Origin: Burkholderiaceae bacterium
GTDB taxonomy: Bacteria; Pseudomonadota; Gammaproteobacteria; Burkholderiales; Burkholderiaceae
Assembly (NCBI GenBank): GCA_030151165.1
Contig: JASLEM010000266.1
Location: 1 to 5,421, forward strand
Length of the DNA: 5,421 bases
Direction: 5' to 3'
Of this stretch, positions 1 through 5,421 are shown one piece after another. Made by a program: the position numbers and the translations under genes. The notes below the pieces were generated by a model that did no database searches, had not been told where the DNA came from, and saw nothing but the letters and a program-made list of their open reading frames with translations. Numbering within the stretch: the first letter of the stretch is position 1; every line of letters starts with the position of its first letter.

Positions 1-862
1 CGTCGACGCCGAGCGCGGCCATCTTCAGCGGGTACTGCTGCGAGGTCGCGGCGATGATGCCGGCCTTCACGTTGCGGATGCCCGCGCAGCCGCCGTCGAC
101 CGACACGATCGTCACGCCCTTTTCCTTGCCCGCGCGCTTCAACGCGGTGTACGCGCCCGCCGCGGCCGGTTCGTTGATCGTGTAGACGAGGTTGACGTCC
201 GGGTTCTTCTGCAGGCAGTTCTCCATCGCCGTCTGGCCCTTGGCCTGGTCGCCGAAGCTGTCGGCCATGCAGACGATCTCCGGTGCGGCGCCGAGCGTGT
301 TGACCGTCGCGTCCGGCGCGGCCAGGCCGAAGCCCTTCATGAAGCCGTTGTGGCGCTGCGCGCCGACCGGGTGGCCGGGCAGCAGGTCGAGCGTCACGAT
401 CTTCGCGGGCTTGCCGGCGAGCGCGGCCTTCGCGTACTGGCCGATCAGGATGCCGGCCTGGTAGTTGTCGGTGGCGAAGAGGGCGTCGGTGGCATCGCGC
501 GGGTCGGTCGGGCTGTCGAGCGCGATGACCATCACGCCCTTGGCGCGCGCCTTCTGGATCGCCGGCACGATGGCCTTCGAGTCGTTGGCGGTGATCAGGA
601 TCGTCTTCGCGCCCGCGGTGATCATGTTCTCGATCGCCGTGACCTGGCCCGCGTTGTCGCCGTCGCGCTTGCCGGCCGCGCTCAGCAGCTTCGCGCCTTT
701 CTCGGTGGCCATCTGCGTCGCGCCTTCCTTCATCTTCACGAAGAACGGGTTGGTGTCCGTCTTCGTGATGAGGCCGATCACCGGCTGGTCGGCACTGAAG
801 GCCGCGATGGCGACGCTTCCGAGGACGGTCGCGACGATGAGCGAGGGAGCGAGTTTCAGCAT
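1..862 (-). CDS. frcB: FrcB-like fructose/sugar ABC transporter periplasmic substrate-binding protein (3' end off window)
   Basis: This is the binding protein of a CUT2-type sugar importer; it captures a sugar, probably fructose, in the periplasm and delivers it to a permease/ATPase pair. About 287 codons are present and the C-terminal part lies beyond base 1 (family members have about 340 residues). Residues 1-24 form a signal peptide (one early Lys, hydrophobic core, Ala-rich end; cleavage near A24/D25). The mature part has the periplasmic-binding-protein order of motifs: [12 protein letters not shown] (30-41), [15 protein letters not shown] (67-81), [15 protein letters not shown] (88-102), [10 protein letters not shown] (112-121), [10 protein letters not shown] (128-137), then [23 protein letters not shown] and VSVDGG. 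These match my memory of rhizobial FrcB closely. The start is ATG at 860-862, with a good Shine-Dalgarno GGAGA (868-872) five bases upstream. The permease and ATPase genes would be expected downstream, off the left edge. Fructose specificity is inferred from family resemblance; ribose or another sugar is possible. Confidence 0.92.
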   Translation of the reverse strand, partial: MLKLAPSLIVATVLGSVAIAAFSADQPVIGLITKTDTNPFFVKMKEGATQMATEKGAKLLSAAGKRDGDNAGQVTAIENMITAGAKTILITANDSKAIVPAIQKARAKGVMVIALDSPTDPRDATDALFATDNYQAGILIGQYAKAALAGKPAKIVTLDLLPGHPVGAQRHNGFMKGFGLAAPDATVNTLGAAPEIVCMADSFGDQAKGQTAMENCLQKNPDVNLVYTINEPAAAGAYTALKRAGKEKGVTIVSVDGGCAGIRNVKAGIIAATSQQYPLKMAALGVD

Positions 863-917
863 GGTTGTCTCCAGTGCGGTTGAGGTGCCGTGACATGGAC
901 GGCGCGTGTGTGCCGCC

Positions 918-946
918 ATTGTGAAAACCTTGGATAGATAAATCAA
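918..946 (-). promoter_or_regulatory. Candidate sigma70 promoter of frcB
   Basis: Read on the minus strand, a TTGATT box (941-946; 4/6 match to TTGACA) is followed after exactly 17 bases by CACAAT (918-923; 4/6 match to TATAAT). Transcription would start near base 910, giving a leader of about 48 bases before the frcB ATG at 862. This is the only A/T-rich patch in the intergenic region, and the -35 box is one arm of the palindrome at 938-960, as expected for a repressible sugar operon. The boxes are seen in the sequence; promoter activity is inferred. Confidence 0.5.
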
Positions 947-960
947 GCGGATTGATTAAT
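938..960. promoter_or_regulatory. Palindromic operator candidate upstream of frcB
   Basis: AATCAA (941-946) and TTGATT (952-957) are a perfect 6-base inverted repeat around a 5-base centre, GCGGA. The symmetry extends two more pairs outward (AT at 938-939 with AT at 959-960) past a single A/A mismatch at 940/958. Palindromes of this size with A/T-rich arms and a G/C centre are typical operators of LacI- or ROK-family sugar regulators. It overlaps the predicted -35 box of frcB, so bound protein would block RNA polymerase. The regulator is not encoded in this window and its identity is unknown. Confidence 0.5.
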
Positions 961-1048
961 GGAAAACCCGAGCCTGTGCCGACCCGGCCGGCGAAGGGGG
1001 TTTTGCCGTCGGACGACGCCCTCCGGACACGCGCGGCCCGCGTTCGCG

Positions 1049-1054
1049 CACAAT
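1049..1054 (+). promoter_or_regulatory. Possible -10 element for a leaderless gloA2 transcript
   Basis: CACAAT (4/6 match to TATAAT, and the same hexamer as the proposed frcB -10) ends seven bases before the ATG at 1062, so transcription would begin at or next to that start codon. No convincing -35 box lies at 16-18 bases; CGGACA (1024-1029) is 19 bases upstream and matches only in its last four bases. The call is weak and matters mainly for choosing between the starts at 1053 and 1062. Confidence 0.25.
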
Positions 1055-1061
1055 GCGGCGC

Positions 1062-1454
1062 ATGCTCCTGCGCATCCATCACGCCGCGATCATCTGCGGC
1101 GACTACGAGGTCTCGAAGCGCTTCTACACGGAGGTGCTCGGGCTGAAGATCCTGGCCGAGAACTACCGCGCCGAGCGCCGCTCGTGGAAGCTCGACCTGG
1201 CGTTGCCGGACGGCTCGCAGGTCGAACTCTTCTCGTTCCCGGATCGGCCGCCGCGGCCGTCGTATCCGGAAGCGCGCGGCCTGCGCCATCTCGCGTTCGA
1301 AGTGGCCGACGTCGCGCAATGGAAGGCCGACCTCGAGGCGAAGGGCGTGAAGGTCGAGCCGCTGCGCGTCGACGAATACACCGGCCGGCGGTTCACGTTC
1401 TTCGCGGATCCGGACGACCTGCCGCTGGAGCTTTACGAGGCCGCGCCGCGCTGA
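1062..1454 (+). CDS. gloA2: YaeR/GloA2-type VOC (glyoxalase I-like) metalloprotein
   Basis: This is a single-domain vicinal-oxygen-chelate protein closely resembling E. coli YaeR (129 residues; this one has 130). Family-typical segments run its whole length: HHAAIICGDYEVSKRFY near the N-terminus, then VLGL, SWKLDLALPDGSQVELFSFP, PEARGLRHLAFEV, VKVEPLRVDEYTGRRFTFF and DPDDLPLELYE at the end. The four expected metal ligands are present: His in HHAAI, Glu in VELFSF, His in GLRHLAF and Glu in PLELYE. That suggests an intact divalent-metal site in the usual dimer interface. The substrate of this subfamily is not settled, so true lactoylglutathione lyase activity should not be assumed. An in-frame ATG at 1053 would add three residues. 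I prefer 1062 because the 1053 ATG lies within a -10-like CACAAT and neither start has a Shine-Dalgarno. The gene diverges from frcB and converges on the acetyltransferase. Confidence 0.9.
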   Translation: MLLRIHHAAIICGDYEVSKRFYTEVLGLKILAENYRAERRSWKLDLALPDGSQVELFSFPDRPPRPSYPEARGLRHLAFEVADVAQWKADLEAKGVKVEPLRVDEYTGRRFTFFADPDDLPLELYEAAPR

Positions 1455-1470
1455 GCGGCCGCGCGCTTCT

Positions 1471-1490
1471 GCGGGCGTTCAGTCGCCCGC
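1471..1490. terminator. Hairpin between convergent genes
   Basis: GCGGGCG (1471-1477) and CGCCCGC (1484-1490) form a perfect 7-base stem with a 6-base loop, TTCAGT. It starts 16 bases after the gloA2 stop and covers the last codons and stop (1479-1481) of the opposing acetyltransferase gene. There is no T-run on either side, so it is not a classical intrinsic terminator. It could act as a shared 3' end or an mRNA-stabilising stem for both genes. In DNA this GC-rich, a 7-base stem could also arise by chance. Confidence 0.35.
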
Positions 1491-2048
1491 GAACTCGCGC
1501 CGCAGCAGGCCCAGCGCCACCATGTCGTGCCGTCGCCCGCCCCAGGCCGCGGCCTCGCGCATCAGGCCTTCGTCGGCGAAGCCGAGCCGCTTGAGCAGCG
1601 TCAGCGAGGCGAGGTTGTGCGGGTGCACCTGGGCCTCGACGCGGTCGAGATCCATCCGCTCGAAGGCCCAGCCGAACGCGGCCACCAGCGCCTCGCGCAT
1701 GTAGCCGCGGCCCTGCGCGTGCTGCGCAAGCTCGTAGCCGACCATGCACACGCGCCAGCCGCGATTCCAGCGGAAGAAGCCGCAGCTGCCGACGAGCGCG
1801 TTCGGCGCCGGCTCGGACGCCTTCGTCTCGATGCCCCAGCGCACGCCCGGCGCCGGCAGGCGACGCAGCGCCGCGAAGTTCTCGACGAGCCGCTCGGCGC
1901 CGTCCAGGTCGACCAGCGGGTCGTTGCCGAACCAGCGCATGACGACCGGGTCGCCGTGGATCGCGAGCAGCGCGGGCGCATCGGACGCGATCATCTCGCG
2001 CAGGCGCAGGCGCGGCGTGTCGAGGGTCGGGAAGGCGTCGTCGATCAT
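1479..2048 (-). CDS. GNAT-family N-acetyltransferase (RimJ/RimL type)
   Basis: This 189-residue cytoplasmic enzyme would transfer an acetyl group from acetyl-CoA to an amine, either a protein N-terminus or a small molecule. The N-terminal TPRLRLREMIASDAPALLAI (residues 11-30) is the typical RimJ/RimL opening. It is followed by VRWGIE, ALVGSCGFF (84-92), VGYELAQHAQGRGYMREA (103-120), which contains the acetyl-CoA pyrophosphate-binding loop, and HPHNLASLTLLKRLGF (142-157) with the conserved Asn...Ser...LLxRLGF helix. The length is normal for the family and the domain looks complete. The reading frame stays open to an upstream start at 2111, but that would overlap the preceding gene by 37 bases. 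The ATG at 2046-2048 begins immediately before the conserved domain and leaves a 26-base gap, so I chose it. No Shine-Dalgarno is evident. The substrate cannot be inferred from sequence. Confidence 0.9.
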   Translation of the reverse strand: MIDDAFPTLDTPRLRLREMIASDAPALLAIHGDPVVMRWFGNDPLVDLDGAERLVENFAALRRLPAPGVRWGIETKASEPAPNALVGSCGFFRWNRGWRVCMVGYELAQHAQGRGYMREALVAAFGWAFERMDLDRVEAQVHPHNLASLTLLKRLGFADEGLMREAAAWGGRRHDMVALGLLRREFAGD

Positions 2049-2055
2049 GGACGGC

Positions 2056-2084
2056 AGTGTCGATCCCGCGCGGCTCAATGGCAA
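2056..2084 (-). promoter_or_regulatory. Possible internal promoter before the acetyltransferase gene
   Basis: On the minus strand TTGCCA (2079-2084; 5/6 match to the -35 consensus) lies 17 bases from GACACT (2056-2061; only 3/6 match to the -10 consensus). That would place the transcription start at or one base from the ATG at 2048, giving a leaderless or nearly leaderless message. It overlaps the 3' end of the upstream gene. The support is the spacing and the missing Shine-Dalgarno; the -10 box is poor. Confidence 0.25.
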
Positions 2085-2923
2085 TACGGATGCATCGGTT
2101 CCTGCCGGCACACGACGCGGTGGGCGTGCTCGAGCTCGTTGGTCAACGCGTCGCCGCCCGCCAGCATGCCCTTCTCCAGGGCGGCGCGATAGGCGTCCAG
2201 CTCGCCGGCGACATCGCCGCGCTCCTGGAGCGTCAAGCCCTTGTCGGCCAGTTCCACGGCCTCCATCCGCGCGAGCGCCGATGCCGGCGCGCCCTCGGCG
2301 CGTGCCCGCGCGATGAAGGCATCGACCTCCGCGTAGGAGCCGCCCCAGCGCGGCGTCGTGAAGTTCACGAAGCGCATGCGCGCCAGGTAGTTGCCGGGCA
2401 GCATCTTCGCGGCGAGCCGCTCGTCGCGCTGGAGGTCGCCGTGGCTGCCGAAGGTGCCGTCGATCTCCATCCGGTGGAACAGGCTCAGGTAGGGCTTGGC
2501 GGTCAGGCGCATCGATGCGTCGAGTTCGGCCGCGGCGTCCGCCGCCAGTCGACGCGCGCGCCGCAGGTCGTCTTCCGGCGTGTCCCGGATGTACTGCCCG
2601 CCGCGCGCGTCGGACGAAGCGCGCCTGTAATGAATGCCGAGCGCGAGCCGGGCCGGATACGACGCCGGGGACTGCGCCGCCCAGCGCCGCAGCGTGGCGA
2701 GCTGGGCCTCGTCGAGCGCATAGAAGACGCGGTAGGCGTCTCTCAGCTCGACTTCGTCGGCCGTGCCGGATTCGAAGCGCTGCTGGAGCGCGTTCAACTG
2801 GCGTTCGACCCGGTCGCTGCGGCCTTCGCGCAGCCAGGCCGCGAGCTCGCCGTCGGCCGCGCGCGCCGCCGGCGCGAGCGCGAGCAGGCCGGCCAGCAGC
2901 AGGCCCTGGAGCGTCGGTCGCAT
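2075..2923 (-). CDS. Secreted DUF4034-like protein
   Basis: This 282-residue protein is probably periplasmic and has no known biochemical role. Residues 1-22 are a clear Sec signal peptide: Arg2, a Leu/Ala hydrophobic stretch at 8-17, and an A-R-A cleavage site before A23. The mature chain is largely helical and Ala/Arg-rich, as in TPR-like proteins. Its best landmarks are LGIHYRRASSDARGGQYIRDTP (95-116), LFHRMEIDG (148-156), PRWGGSYAEVDAFI (191-204) and DKGLTLQERGD. The RWGGS block with the preceding 'ARG..I.DTP' segment is what I recall from DUF4034 proteins; I could not run a profile search, so the family name is a moderate call. Cys272 and Cys281 near the C-terminus could form a disulfide in the periplasm. 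The start at 2921-2923 is chosen because it opens the signal peptide and follows GGGGA at Shine-Dalgarno distance. The frame extends upstream, but that part is Arg-rich and implausible. It lies 76 bases after the methyltransferase and 26 bases before the acetyltransferase. Confidence 0.82.
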   Translation of the reverse strand: MRPTLQGLLLAGLLALAPAARAADGELAAWLREGRSDRVERQLNALQQRFESGTADEVELRDAYRVFYALDEAQLATLRRWAAQSPASYPARLALGIHYRRASSDARGGQYIRDTPEDDLRRARRLAADAAAELDASMRLTAKPYLSLFHRMEIDGTFGSHGDLQRDERLAAKMLPGNYLARMRFVNFTTPRWGGSYAEVDAFIARARAEGAPASALARMEAVELADKGLTLQERGDVAGELDAYRAALEKGMLAGGDALTNELEHAHRVVCRQEPMHPYCH

Positions 2924-2980
2924 GAGTTTTCCCCGTGTGTCATCGTTATCGTCGCGCGGCATTTTCGCCCATGGGGCGGC

Positions 2981-2997
2981 CGCGGCAGCGTGCCGCG
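2981..2997 (-). terminator. Stem-loop just after the methyltransferase stop
   Basis: CGCGGCA (2981-2987) and TGCCGCG (2991-2997) are perfectly complementary across a 3-base loop. The hairpin begins two bases after the methyltransferase stop codon (3000-3002, minus strand). There is no T-run, so it is at most a weak or Rho-assisted terminator or a stem protecting the 3' end. Such stems are frequent by chance at this GC content. Confidence 0.3.
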
Positions 2998-2999
2998 CG

Positions 3000-4163
3000 T
3001 CAGTCCGCCGCGGCGCCGAGCCTCCACAGCGACGTGACCTCCTTCGACCGCGCCGCGAACAGCGGGTCGGCCGGGTCGCCGGCCTTCGCATGCGTGGGCC
3101 GCGTGTCGTGGCGGGCGACGACGCGCAGGCCGGCGGCGGCGATCCAGGCGAGCATCTCGTCGCGCGTGCGCAGGCCCAGGTGCTCGGCGAGGTCGGACAT
3201 CACGAGCCAGCCTTCGCCGCCGGGCGCGAGGTGCGCGGCCAGGCCGTCGAGGAAGGCGCGCAGCATCGCGCTGCCGGGGTCGTAGACCGCGCGCTCGATC
3301 GCGGCGTTGGCGGGCGTCGGCACCCAGGGCGGGTTGCAGACGACGAGTGGCGCGCGGCCCTCGGGGAACATGTCGGCGGCGACGACGTCGACCTGCTTGG
3401 CCACGCCCAGCCGCGCGAGGTTCTCGCGCGCGCACGCGATCGCGCGCGGGTCGAGGTCGGTCGCGACGACGCGCCGCACGCCGCGCCTGGCGAGCAGCGC
3501 GGCGATCACGCCGGTGCCGGTGCCGATGTCGAACGCGAGCTCGGTCGACGGCAGCGGCGCTTGCGCGATGAGCCCGAGGTACTCGCCGCGCAGGGGCGAG
3601 AAGACGCCGAAATGCGGGTGGATGCGCGCGCCGAGCGCGGGCACGTCGACGCCTTTCTTGCGCCACTCGTGCGCGCCGATCAGGCCCTGCAGCTCGCGCA
3701 CGGAGGCGACCGACTCGTGCGTGTCCGGCGCGCCCCAGGCTTCGGTCAACGCGGCGCGCGCGTCGGGCGCGCGGCGCAGCGGGATCGTGTGGTCGGGCGA
3801 GAAGGGCAGCAGCACGCGGCCCAGCAGCGCGGCGCGGCGCGCCTGCGATTCGCGGTGGCGCAGGAAGGCCTCGCGTGGCGTCGGGGCCGCCGTCGGCGCG
3901 CCCGCGCCGCCACGCGGGGTCTGCGTGCGCGGCGGCTTGTCGACGCGGCGCGCGAGCGCCAGCAGCAACTGGCGCGCGTTCTGGAAGTCGCCGCGCCACA
4001 GCAGCCCGGTGCCTTCGCTCGCGAGCTTGAAGGCGGCGTTGGCGGTGAGGGTGTCGTCGACGGGCAGCAGCACGGCCGGCGCCGCCTGCGATTCGGAGCG
4101 CCAGCGCGCACGGTGCGCCTGGCCGGATTCTTCCCAGGTGACCCAGGTGTCGTTGTCGTTCAT
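3000..4163 (-). CDS. Class I SAM-dependent methyltransferase with NPPW motif (PrmC/RsmC-like)
   Basis: This 387-residue cytoplasmic enzyme should transfer methyl from S-adenosylmethionine to a nitrogen. The catalytic domain fills the second half: motif I FDIGTGTGVIAALLA (211-225) binds SAM, TDLD (235-238) supplies the acidic residue for the ribose hydroxyls, AADMF (262-266) is the next strand, and VCNPPW (275-280) is the N/DPPY-type motif of enzymes that methylate glutamine amides (PrmC/HemK) or exocyclic amines of bases (RsmC, TrmN6). The fold continues with LRAFLDGLAAHLAPGGEGWLVMSD. The first ~185 residues are a separate domain with no motif I can name; it includes a Pro/Gly/Thr-rich stretch at about 77-97 that looks like a flexible linker. 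The protein is about 100 residues longer than PrmC and lacks an adjacent prfA, so I do not assign it as PrmC. The ATG at 4161-4163 lies 34 bases after the preceding stop, without an obvious Shine-Dalgarno. Confidence 0.9.
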   Translation of the reverse strand: MNDNDTWVTWEESGQAHRARWRSESQAAPAVLLPVDDTLTANAAFKLASEGTGLLWRGDFQNARQLLLALARRVDKPPRTQTPRGGAGAPTAAPTPREAFLRHRESQARRAALLGRVLLPFSPDHTIPLRRAPDARAALTEAWGAPDTHESVASVRELQGLIGAHEWRKKGVDVPALGARIHPHFGVFSPLRGEYLGLIAQAPLPSTELAFDIGTGTGVIAALLARRGVRRVVATDLDPRAIACARENLARLGVAKQVDVVAADMFPEGRAPLVVCNPPWVPTPANAAIERAVYDPGSAMLRAFLDGLAAHLAPGGEGWLVMSDLAEHLGLRTRDEMLAWIAAAGLRVVARHDTRPTHAKAGDPADPLFAARSKEVTSLWRLGAAAD

Positions 4164-4169
4164 GGACGA

Positions 4170-4175
4170 ATCATG
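4170..4175 (-). promoter_or_regulatory. Possible -10 element before the methyltransferase gene
   Basis: On the minus strand CATGAT (4/6 match to TATAAT) ends six bases before the ATG at 4163. An overlapping alternative, TGTCAT (4173-4178), stands exactly 17 bases from TTGAAC (4196-4201), which shares TTGA with the -35 consensus. Either would yield a message with almost no leader, consistent with the missing Shine-Dalgarno. Evidence is weak; read-through from the upstream gene is equally possible. Confidence 0.22.
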
Positions 4176-4197
4176 ACACCACGCAGGAGCAGGCTGT

Positions 4198-4965
4198 TCA
4201 AACCTGAACTCGCTTTTCCGCGCGGAAACGGAGTTGCGCGGGATCCAGCACGTCGAGCATCTCGATCAACTTGCGTTGGACCGCGGCCAGCCGGTCGTGG
4301 ACGGCGTCCGGGCGCTGCGCGCTTGCCGACACCGCCGCCATGAGCTGATCCATCAACGGCTCCTGCGACGCGTCGAACGACTTGAGAAAGTTGGCGTAGC
4401 CCTTGCACGTCAACTCGTCACCGCGAACCTCGATCATGAGTTCGCCGAGCGCGCGCTGGTCGCCGGCCCAGATCATCAGCGGATCCGAGAACCGGTCGGT
4501 CTGCCACAGGCTGTAGATCTCGTCACGAAGTTCAGACAGCCGGCGCGTCTTCTCGTCCTCCGGGAAGTCGATGAACTGCACTTGCTGGCGGATGATTTCC
4601 GTCCAGCCGAAATATTGCGCGATCAGGAATGCCGTGTTCCGCTGGGCATATTGCTGCTGGCTCGGCGTGCCTCGGATCAGGTAGACGAAAAAGAAGCGGT
4701 TGACGAGGACGTTGTACAGCCGGCTCTGGAGGTCGTAGGCAGCGTGCATCAGCGGGCCTTGGTAGCGGCGCATGGTCTGAGCGAGGGCGAACTGCCGTTC
4801 GTCATCCCGAACCAATTTCTCCCCGCGGAACTTCAGTTGGCTGCGCAGTTCTTCCAGCTCCCGCGCCAGCCATTGCGCTATCACCGCCTTGCCGAGAAAC
4901 CCGACCAGGATCAGGGCGGCGGCGGTTCCTCCGAACGCGGTGAGCAGTACCTCGACGATTTGCAC
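4198..4965 (-). CDS. Uncharacterised protein with one N-terminal membrane anchor
   Basis: I do not recognise a named family for this 255-residue protein. Residues 4-24 form one hydrophobic, Gly/Ala-rich membrane segment. A charged helix follows (ARELEELRSQLKFRGEKL, about 34-51), possibly a coiled coil, and then a mostly helical soluble domain. Striking blocks are RYQGPLMHAAYDLQSRLYNVL (67-87), the aromatic RFFFVY (90-95), FLIAQYFGWTEIIRQQVQFIDF and GDQRALGELMIEVRG. They resemble a group of uncharacterised bacterial proteins that I recall only as hypothetical. The likely start is GTG at 4963-4965, which opens directly into the membrane segment and follows AAAGG by seven bases. The frame continues to a TTG at 5070, but the extra residues look unlike the protein and have no Shine-Dalgarno. 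GC content is clearly lower than in the neighbours (144 of 240 bases over 4561-4800), suggesting horizontal acquisition. It follows the cheB terminator, so it needs its own promoter. Confidence 0.82.
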   Translation of the reverse strand: MQIVEVLLTAFGGTAAALILVGFLGKAVIAQWLARELEELRSQLKFRGEKLVRDDERQFALAQTMRRYQGPLMHAAYDLQSRLYNVLVNRFFFVYLIRGTPSQQQYAQRNTAFLIAQYFGWTEIIRQQVQFIDFPEDEKTRRLSELRDEIYSLWQTDRFSDPLMIWAGDQRALGELMIEVRGDELTCKGYANFLKSFDASQEPLMDQLMAAVSASAQRPDAVHDRLAAVQRKLIEMLDVLDPAQLRFRAEKRVQV

Positions 4966-4972
4966 GGGAAAG

Positions 4973-4977
4973 CCTTT
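4973..4977 (-). promoter_or_regulatory. Ribosome binding site that sets the GTG start at 4965
   Basis: On the minus strand AAAGG is followed by seven bases and then GTG (4963-4965). This is a well-placed Shine-Dalgarno just before the codon that leads into the membrane segment. It argues for GTG at 4965 over the in-frame TTG at 5070, which sits next to the cheB terminator stem and has no such site. Confidence 0.65.
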
Positions 4978-5076
4978 GTCGAACGACGCGCAGACGGTGC
5001 CGCGTCCATCCGCGGCATTGTCATGCAGTTCGATGCGAGCCTGGATCGCGTGAGACGCCTCGCCGCTCAACGGCGG

Positions 5077-5101
5077 AAGGCCCGCACGCGGCGGGCCTTT
5101 T
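5077..5101 (-). terminator. Strong stem-loop terminator after cheB
   Basis: AAGGCCCGC (5077-5085) and GCGGGCCTT (5091-5099) form a perfect 9-base stem with a 5-base loop, ACGCG, and two further T residues follow on the plus strand. It begins 20 bases past the cheB stop codon (5122-5124, minus strand). On the cheB strand the A-run precedes the stem and the stem ends in CCTT before CCG, so the U-tract is short; the fuller TTTT faces the plus strand. Position makes cheB the natural client. It should insulate the gene at 4965 from chemotaxis transcription. Confidence 0.75.
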
Positions 5102-5121
5102 CGATGCCGGTGGCCTGCGCG

Positions 5122-5421
<300 letters not shown>

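Noticed and set aside
350..893. Two overlapping plus-strand open frames within the frcB region
   Set aside because: Both are antisense to a strongly recognisable substrate-binding protein and show no domain of their own.
2057..3037. A 326-codon plus-strand open frame opposite the DUF4034-like gene
   Set aside because: Low-complexity Arg/Val/Gly-rich translation without motifs; the minus strand here has a signal peptide, a Shine-Dalgarno and family blocks.
2794..3999. A 401-codon minus-strand frame overlapping the methyltransferase and DUF4034-like genes in a different frame
   Set aside because: The translation is almost entirely Arg, Ala, Pro and Gly, typical of an out-of-frame reading of GC-rich coding DNA.
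4196..4209. Small inverted repeat GTTCA-AACC-TGAAC at the end of the membrane-protein gene
   Set aside because: The stem has only five pairs and no T-run; it is too weak to call a terminator.
2763..4343. A 526-codon open frame on the plus strand, antisense to three minus-strand genes
   Set aside because: Its product is Arg/Ala/Gly-rich with no recognisable motif, and it runs across the ends of three genes on the other strand that have clear domains. Long open antisense frames are expected at this GC content because stop codons are rare.
4160..4408. An 82-codon minus-strand frame ending in ATGA over the methyltransferase start, resembling translational coupling
   Set aside because: It lies in an alternative frame within the membrane-protein gene, its product has no motif, and it has no ribosome binding site I can see; the ATGA overlap appears coincidental.
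1479..4965. The minus-strand run of four genes as a single functional operon or novel system
   Set aside because: They share direction and short gaps, but there are no overlaps, no common pathway, a lower-GC member and hints of internal promoters; nothing ties them functionally.

Overview
The window is a GC-rich (hand counts of 72-78% in sampled 60-base lines of typical genes), densely packed stretch of bacterial chromosome. The gene content fits a betaproteobacterium, most likely of the order Burkholderiales. It contains a fructose-type ABC transporter binding protein, a CheB chemotaxis methylesterase, a YaeR-type VOC protein and a DUF4034-like secreted protein. The assignment rests on protein resemblance and base composition, not on a marker gene, so it is tentative. 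No tRNA, rRNA, CRISPR array, insertion sequence or integrase was seen.

Layout from left to right. Bases 1-862 (minus strand) are the N-terminal ~287 codons of a FrcB-like periplasmic sugar-binding protein whose 3' end, and presumably its permease and ATPase genes, lie off the left edge. The 863-1061 spacer is a divergent promoter region. It holds a candidate sigma70 promoter for frcB and an A/T-rich palindrome (938-960) over its -35 box, probably the operator of a sugar regulator. A YaeR/GloA2-type VOC metalloprotein (1062-1454, plus strand) converges on a RimJ/RimL-type GNAT acetyltransferase (1479-2048, minus), with a perfect hairpin at the junction. Further right, all on the minus strand, come a secreted DUF4034-like protein (2075-2923), a class I SAM-dependent methyltransferase with an NPPW motif (3000-4163), an unrecognised N-terminally membrane-anchored protein (4198-4965), and the C-terminal 99 residues of CheB (5122-5421), which ends in a strong stem-loop terminator.

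How the genes relate. The minus-strand genes from 4965 down to 1479 share a direction, with gaps of 34, 76 and 26 bases, and could be co-transcribed. Their functions do not form an obvious pathway, and the terminator at 5077-5101 separates them from the chemotaxis operon that cheB closes. The frcB gene belongs to a separate transport operon reading out of the window.

The least ordinary element is the orphan membrane-anchored protein at 4198-4965. Its base composition is clearly lower in GC than its neighbours (about 60% by hand count over 4561-4800), its function is unknown, and it sits between a terminated chemotaxis operon and housekeeping-type genes. I see no convincing evidence of a new multi-gene system here. 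The second-look items are this orphan, the frcB operator/promoter, and a recurring arrangement of Shine-Dalgarno-less starts with a -10-like hexamer 6-7 bases upstream.
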